From Streptomyces sp. BK239 (lineage in GTDB: Bacteria > Actinomycetota > Actinomycetes > Streptomycetales > Streptomycetaceae): a stretch of DNA of 64,000 nucleotides. Made by a program: the position numbers and the translations under genes. The number at the start of each line of letters is the position of its first letter. The stretch's first letter is position 1. A model generated the notes under the pieces. It worked only from the letters and a program-made list of their open reading frames with translations, was not told the origin of the DNA and did no database searches. This document shows, piece after piece, positions 59,351 to 64,000 of this stretch. The stretch covers positions 248,001 through 312,000 of the forward strand of contig NZ_SHKS01000005.1 of NCBI RefSeq assembly GCF_004217285.1, given 5' to 3'.

Positions 59351-61186
59351 GTGAATCAGATGCAGGGCTCGCTCATCGCGGGCCGCTACCGGCTCGCCGA
59401 CGCGATCGGCAGCGGCGGCATGGGCCGTGTGTGGCGTGCGCACGACGAGCTGCTGCACAGGGCCGTCGCCATCAAGGAACTGACCGCCGCGCTGTACGTC
59501 TCCGAGAGCGACCAGGCCGTCCTGCTGGCACGCACCCGGGCGGAGGCCCGCGCCGCCGCGCGGATCAACCACTCGGCCGTCGTCACCGTGCACGACGTGC
59601 TCGAACACGACGGCCGTCCCTGGATCGTGATGGAGCTGGTCGAGGGCCGCTCGCTGGCCGACGCGGTCAAGGAGGACGGACGCGTCGAGCCCACCGAGGC
59701 CGCGCGGATCGGCCTGTGGGTGCTGCGCGCGCTGCGCGCCGCGCACACCGCCGGCGTCCTGCACCGTGACGTCAAGCCCGGCAACGTGCTCCTCGCCCAC
59801 GACCGGCGGGTCCTGCTCACCGACTTCGGCATCGCCCAGATCGAGGGCGACACGACCATCACCCGCACGGGAGAGGTCGTCGGATCCGTCGACTACCTCG
59901 CGCCCGAGCGGGTCCGCGGCCAGGACCCGGGCCCGTCCTCCGACCTGTGGGCGCTCGCCGCGACCCTCTACACGGCGGTCGAGGGCCGTTCGCCGTTCCG
60001 CCGCACCTCGCCGCTGACCACCCTCCAGGCGGTCGTCGAGGAGGAGGCCGAGGAGCCGCGCCACGCCGGCCCGCTCGAACCCGTGATCACGGCCCTGCTG
60101 CGCAAGGACCCGGCGGACCGGCCCACCATGGCCGAGGCCGAACAACTGCTCGCCGAAGCGGCGGAGGGCCGCCGTCCGAGCGGCGCCCAGGCGTTCGTTC
60201 CGACGCGGTTCACCGGCGACGGCACGGGCGGCTACCGGACGGGCGGCACGGGCGCGGGTGCGGGCACGGGCGGTCATCAGGGGACCGGCACGGCAGGCTC
60301 GTACGGCGCTGCGGCGGCGGAAGCGGCGGCTGCGGCTCCGGGCTCCGGCGAGGCGCCCGGCCGGCACCGGCACGACACGCAGCCCCACGCCCAGTCCGGG
60401 CACCAGCCGTACGGGACGGTCCCGACCGCTGTCGGCCGGCCCCCCGTCGGCCAGGCGGCCCCGGCCGGTCCGGGCCCGGTGCCGCCGGTGGCGGTCCACT
60501 CCTCGCGGGCCCCCGCCGAGCCCACGCGCTCCTCGCGGCGCCGGAAACTGCGCAACCTCACGCTCGTGGTCGTCGTCGCCGCGCTGGTCGGCGGCGGTAC
60601 GGCGCTGACGTTGCAGAAGTGGGACGAAGGCCGGCGCTCGACCGCCGGCGCCGCCACGCCCGGCACCTCGCCGACGCCCACCGGCAAGCGCGCCGAGCAG
60701 GGCGCGGTGCCCGACTCCTGGGAGAAGGTGACCGACCCCCTCGGCTTCGGGCTCTCCCTGCCCCCGGGCTGGAAGCGCCAGATGTTCCAGGACGCCGGCG
60801 ACCTCAAACAGATCGACTACACGCCCGACGGCGGCGAGCACTTCGTCCGGATCGCCATCGACGCCTCCCCGGACTTCGCCGACCCGCTCGCTCACCAGCT
60901 CGATCTGGAACAGCAGTTGCAGCGGCTGGTCGACTACAAGCGGGTCACGCTGGAGCGGAACCTCTACCGCGACCGCGACGGCGCCGAGTGGGAGTACTCC
61001 TGGACCGCGCAGGCCAAGGACACGGAGTTCCCCGGCCCGCGGCGCGCGATCGAGGAGACGTACATCGCCCGCGACGGCACCGAATACGTGATCTACATGT
61101 CCTCGCCGGCCGAGGACTGGGACACCGCCGCCCAGCAGTTCAAGTCCGTGCTGCGGAGCTGGCGCGAACCGGCGGGCGCTTCCTGA
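59351..61186 (+). CDS. Membrane serine/threonine protein kinase 3
   Basis: 611 residues from the GTG at 59351; an ATG three codons later (MQGSLIAGRYRLADAIGSGG) is an alternative. Kinase domain about 11-265: Gly-rich loop IGSGGMGRVW, Lys42, HRDVKPGN (138-140), DFG (158-160), DYLAPER. A Gly/Thr-rich then Pro-rich linker precedes a basic patch and one membrane segment near 400-420 (LTLVVVVAALVGGGTALTL). The external domain begins GFGLSLPPGWKRQMFQDAGD and ends with a DWDTAAQQFKSVLRSW motif. Active by all visible motifs. Third gene in the array, 157 bases after the pseudokinase. Confidence 0.93.
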   Translation: MNQMQGSLIAGRYRLADAIGSGGMGRVWRAHDELLHRAVAIKELTAALYVSESDQAVLLARTRAEARAAARINHSAVVTVHDVLEHDGRPWIVMELVEGRSLADAVKEDGRVEPTEAARIGLWVLRALRAAHTAGVLHRDVKPGNVLLAHDRRVLLTDFGIAQIEGDTTITRTGEVVGSVDYLAPERVRGQDPGPSSDLWALAATLYTAVEGRSPFRRTSPLTTLQAVVEEEAEEPRHAGPLEPVITALLRKDPADRPTMAEAEQLLAEAAEGRRPSGAQAFVPTRFTGDGTGGYRTGGTGAGAGTGGHQGTGTAGSYGAAAAEAAAAAPGSGEAPGRHRHDTQPHAQSGHQPYGTVPTAVGRPPVGQAAPAGPGPVPPVAVHSSRAPAEPTRSSRRRKLRNLTLVVVVAALVGGGTALTLQKWDEGRRSTAGAATPGTSPTPTGKRAEQGAVPDSWEKVTDPLGFGLSLPPGWKRQMFQDAGDLKQIDYTPDGGEHFVRIAIDASPDFADPLAHQLDLEQQLQRLVDYKRVTLERNLYRDRDGAEWEYSWTAQAKDTEFPGPRRAIEETYIARDGTEYVIYMSSPAEDWDTAAQQFKSVLRSWREPAGAS

Positions 61187-61278
61187 GCCGGAGTGTGCGC
61201 CGCCCTCCGCTCCGCGCCCTCCGGCCGTGTGTGTGACTTGGCCGGTCGCCGCCCCGGAGGCGTGCCGTCCGGTGCGGC

Positions 61279-63060
61279 ATGATGGGGCGCATGGGGACCG
61301 AGGGGGACGACGGCCGGGTGATCGCCGGCCGCTACCGGCTGGAGACGAGGCTCGGGCGCGGTGGCATGGGCGTCGTCTGGCGGGCCACCGACCGGCTGCT
61401 GGGGCGGCGCGTCGCCGTCAAGGAACTGGTCCAGGACGACGCGCTCTCGGCGGCGGAGGCCCGTGGCCGGCGCGACCGGACGCTGCGTGAGGCCCGCGCG
61501 GTCGCCCAGCTGAGCCACCCGCACATCATCGTCGTGCACGACGTCGTCGAGGAGGACGAACGTCCCTACATCGTGATGGAGTTGGTCGACGGCGGCTCGC
61601 TCGCCGACCGGATCGCCGAAGGCGGCCCCGTGGAGCCGCGCGAGGCGGCCCGGATCGGCGCCGACCTGCTCGGCGCCCTGAGTGCCGCGCACGCCGCCGG
61701 AGTGCTGCACCGGGACATCAAGCCCGCCAACGTCCTGATCGAGGCCGGCACCGGCCGCGCCGTCCTCACCGACTTCGGGATCGCCCAGGTCGCGGGGGCC
61801 ACCACGCTCACCGAAACCGGGTCGTTCGTCGGCTCGCCCGAGTACACCGCGCCCGAGCGGATGTCCGGCGAGCGGACCGGTCCGGCGTCCGACCTGTGGT
61901 CCCTGGGCGCGCTGCTGTGCACCGCGCTCAGCGGTGAATCGCCTTTCCGGCGCGACTCGTTGGGCGGCATCCTGCACGCCGTCGTCTTCGCCGAGATCCG
62001 TACGCCCCCGCAGGCCGCGCCGCTGCTGCCCGTCGTGCGGGGGCTGCTGGAGCGCGACCCCGACCGGCGGCTGGGCGCGGCGGAGGCGGAGCGCCTGCTG
62101 CGCGCCTTCCTGGACACCGGGCGCACGCCGGAGACGGCTCGGGACACCGGACGTACGCTGTCGGGGTGGCGCAACACCGGGCGCACGGCTTCGGCCTGGC
62201 TGCACACCGGGCGTACGCCGTCGGCGCGGGCGGCGGTCGGGTACACGCCCACGCAGGCCGACGTGCCGCTGCGGCAGCCCCCGCTCCCCGAGGAGGCGGG
62301 CTCCGGCCGGGAGCGCTCCCCGAGGGGCGTGCTGGTGGCGGCGCTGCTGGTCGCCGCGATGGCGGGGGCCGGGGTGTCCGCGGCGGCGCTGCTGGTGGAC
62401 CAGGGCGCCAACGACGGCGGCCCGACGGCGAGTTCCGCGCCGGGACGGCCCACGAGCGCCTCGCCCACGGGGGCGTCACAGACGGGGTCGCCGCCCACGA
62501 CGTCGTCTTCGGGAACTTCCTCCACGGGACCGTCGTCCACGGGATCGTCCAAGGGGGCGGACGCCACCGGCGCGGGCCCTTCGCGGACGAGCGGGGCGTC
62601 CGGCAGGGAACGGCCCTCCGCGCCCTCCGGGTACCGCGTCGCCGACGACCCGGCGGGGTTCGCGCTCGCCGTGCCGGACGGGTTCACCCGCGTCCCGCAG
62701 GGCGAGCGCGTCTTCTACATGTCGCAGGGTGACAGGTTCCGCCTGGGCATCAAGATCTCCGCGCCCCAACGGGGCGGTCCGCTCGGCGTGATGCGGCGCT
62801 CGGCCGCCAAGGGGGGCGACAACTACCCCGGTTACCGCGACGGCCGTGTCACCGAGACCACGCGCGACGGACGGCCCGCCGCGCTCTGGGAGTTCAGCTG
62901 GGACGGCTTCAGCGTGACGGAGGGGCGCCGGCACACCTACGACCTGTGCTGGGAGGAGGACGGCCGGATGTACGACGTGTGGGTGTCGGGGCCGGTCGGC
63001 GAAGTCCGGCAGGCGCGGGAGTACTTCGACGTGGCGGTCGACACGCTGGTCCCCGCCTGA
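61279..63060 (+). CDS. Membrane serine/threonine protein kinase 4
   Basis: 593 residues from the ATG at 61279; the ATG at 61291 is an equally plausible start. Kinase domain about 15-280: LGRGGMGVVW, Lys48, HRDIKPAN (144-146), DFG (165-167), EYTAPER. The juxtamembrane region holds four tandem 10-residue repeats of the type xxTGRTxSxx (residues 278-317). One membrane segment near 350-372 (VLVAALLVAAMAGAGVSAAA) is followed by a Ser/Thr-rich spacer and an external domain starting GFALAVPDGFTRVPQGERVF. Active by all visible motifs. Fourth gene of the array. Confidence 0.93.
   Translation: MMGRMGTEGDDGRVIAGRYRLETRLGRGGMGVVWRATDRLLGRRVAVKELVQDDALSAAEARGRRDRTLREARAVAQLSHPHIIVVHDVVEEDERPYIVMELVDGGSLADRIAEGGPVEPREAARIGADLLGALSAAHAAGVLHRDIKPANVLIEAGTGRAVLTDFGIAQVAGATTLTETGSFVGSPEYTAPERMSGERTGPASDLWSLGALLCTALSGESPFRRDSLGGILHAVVFAEIRTPPQAAPLLPVVRGLLERDPDRRLGAAEAERLLRAFLDTGRTPETARDTGRTLSGWRNTGRTASAWLHTGRTPSARAAVGYTPTQADVPLRQPPLPEEAGSGRERSPRGVLVAALLVAAMAGAGVSAAALLVDQGANDGGPTASSAPGRPTSASPTGASQTGSPPTTSSSGTSSTGPSSTGSSKGADATGAGPSRTSGASGRERPSAPSGYRVADDPAGFALAVPDGFTRVPQGERVFYMSQGDRFRLGIKISAPQRGGPLGVMRRSAAKGGDNYPGYRDGRVTETTRDGRPAALWEFSWDGFSVTEGRRHTYDLCWEEDGRMYDVWVSGPVGEVRQAREYFDVAVDTLVPA
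62110..62229 (+). repeat. Four tandem 30-bp repeats in kinase 4
   Basis: Units at 62110, 62140, 62170 and 62200 encode LDTGRTPETA, RDTGRTLSGW, RNTGRTASAW and LHTGRTPSAR, all with invariant TGRT. They lie just before the membrane segment and supply several candidate phospho-threonines. Confidence 0.92.
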
Positions 63061-63145
63061 CGCCCAGGAGTCCGTCCCGCCGCCCTGCGACGCCCGCCAC
63101 ACGTCGTGCCGGTCTACGCCGGGCCCTTCGTGGTAGTCATGAGAC

Positions 63146-64000
63146 ATGACTGACGACGGGGAGCCCGAAGACGACAAGGGCCGGATAGTCGGCGGGCGTT
63201 ACCGGTTGCTGGAACGCATCGGTTCCGGCGTCACGGGCACCGTCTGGCGGGCGCACGACGAGATCGACGAACGCGAAGTCGCCGTCAAGCGGCCCCACTC
63301 GCCCGACGACCCCGACGACGAGGAGCAGCGCAGAGCCGCCCACCGTCTGTACCGGGAGGCGCGCGCCGCCGCCCGCGTCGACCACCCCTCCGCGGTCGCC
63401 ATCCACGACGTGGTGATGGAGGAGGACGAGGGCCGCCAGGACGCGTTGCCCTGGATCGTCATGGAGTCGGTCCGCGGCGAGTCCCTGGACGAGGTCCTGC
63501 GGCGCGGCCCGCTGAAGCCGTCCGAGGCCGCCCGCATCGGCCTCGCCGTCCTCGGGGCCCTGCGCGCCGCGCACGCCGTGGGCATCGTCCACCGGGACGT
63601 GAAACCCACGAACGTCCTGCTCGCCCCGCCCGACCGGGTCGTCCTCACGGACTTCGGCATCGCCGACACCCAGGGTGAGGACGCACCCGTGCAGGGTGAA
63701 AGCCAACTCCTTCTGGACCACGGCGAGTTCGTGGCGCCCGAGCGGACGTCCGGGCTGGGGGCCGCCGGGCCCGCCGCCGATCTGTGGTCGCTCGGCGTCC
63801 TGCTGTACGCCGCCGTGGAAGGGCGCGCCCCCGGTCACGCCGGCTCCGCGGACGGGCGACCCGAACCGAAGGAGGCCGGCCCGCTGGGCCCGCTCCTCGT
63901 ACGGCTGCTGGAGCGGGACCCCGAGCGCAGGCCGTCCGCGACGGAGGCCGCCGCGGTGCTGGAGGCGGTGGCGGAGGGGCGGACGCCGCCCGAGCCCGGC
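63146..64000 (+). CDS. Serine/threonine protein kinase 5, truncated by the window end
   Basis: 285 codons are visible from the ATG at 63146 (MTDDGEPEDDKGRIVGGRYR); the gene runs past 64000. The kinase domain is nearly complete: Gly-rich loop IGSGVTGTVW (Val-Thr where the others have Gly-Met), Lys48, HRDVKPTN (149-151), DFG (169-171), then an activation segment with acidic and Gln residues (QGEDAPVQGESQLLLDHGEF) and VAPER. Active by these motifs. Whether it also carries a membrane segment and the shared external domain cannot be seen. An ATG at 63139 is out of frame. Confidence 0.9.
   Translation, partial: MTDDGEPEDDKGRIVGGRYRLLERIGSGVTGTVWRAHDEIDEREVAVKRPHSPDDPDDEEQRRAAHRLYREARAAARVDHPSAVAIHDVVMEEDEGRQDALPWIVMESVRGESLDEVLRRGPLKPSEAARIGLAVLGALRAAHAVGIVHRDVKPTNVLLAPPDRVVLTDFGIADTQGEDAPVQGESQLLLDHGEFVAPERTSGLGAAGPAADLWSLGVLLYAAVEGRAPGHAGSADGRPEPKEAGPLGPLLVRLLERDPERRPSATEAAAVLEAVAEGRTPPEPG

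Noticed and set aside
1..64000. CRISPR arrays, tRNA or rRNA genes, prophage
   Set aside because: No regularly spaced direct repeats, cloverleaf or rRNA sequence, integrase or phage structural gene was found.

Overview
The window is a stretch of high-GC actinobacterial chromosome and almost certainly comes from a Streptomyces. The evidence is strongly GC-biased third codon positions, many GTG starts, GTGA/ATGA gene overlaps, CIRCE-controlled groES-groEL1, and the order rpsK-rpoA-rplQ-truA ... rplM-rpsI-glmM ... glmS-acpS-nnrD-alr-tsaE ... groES-groEL1 ... whiD-bldM-sigma-guaB. That order is, from memory, the one in the core of Streptomyces chromosomes. No tRNA, rRNA or CRISPR array was seen.

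Layout. 1-9.2 kb: end of the ribosomal protein/rpoA operon, truA, the rplM-rpsI operon with a good housekeeping promoter, glmM, a DUF389 membrane protein, coaA and a small secreted protein. 9.7-19.8 kb: glmS, an M16-type peptidase coupled to a helical partner protein, then acpS, nnrD, alr, an alpha/beta hydrolase and tsaE. 20-24.4 kb: three minus-strand genes, one a 58-residue product behind a perfect iron-box palindrome, split tsaE from tsaB-rimI-tsaD. 24.4-33.8 kb: a GH3 glycosidase with a divergent LacI regulator, a LytR-CpsA-Psr protein, a methyltransferase, a first TnpB element with a broken tnpB, and two coupled polysaccharide-deacetylase lipoproteins. 34-44.9 kb: groES-groEL1, a TetR/hydrolase divergent pair with a duplicated operator, a GAF-SpoIIE phosphatase, an HTH protein, a SnoaL-like protein, an SDR, a second TnpB element (intact) and a LysR regulator. 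45-51.8 kb: whiD, bldM, an ECF-like sigma factor (probable shbA), guaB, a second IMPDH-family protein and a nucleotide-sugar dehydrogenase homologue lacking the catalytic cysteine. 52.1-64 kb: glpD and then five consecutive same-strand serine/threonine kinase genes, the last cut by the window end.

How the genes work together. The left two thirds is mainly core physiology: translation and transcription, UDP-GlcNAc supply (glmM, glmS), D-alanine (alr), CoA and ACP activation (coaA, acpS), t6A tRNA modification (tsaE, tsaB, tsaD), folding and purines. A developmental block follows (whiD, bldM, sigma factor).

The most system-like unit is the kinase array at 54.1-64.0 kb. Four complete proteins share the plan cytoplasmic kinase domain, low-complexity linker, one membrane segment and a related extracytoplasmic domain of about 130 residues. 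One of them is a pseudokinase that lacks the catalytic Lys, the HRD Asp and DFG, and carries an insertion of roughly 280 residues in its activation segment. I infer a membrane sensory complex of active and inactive kinases.
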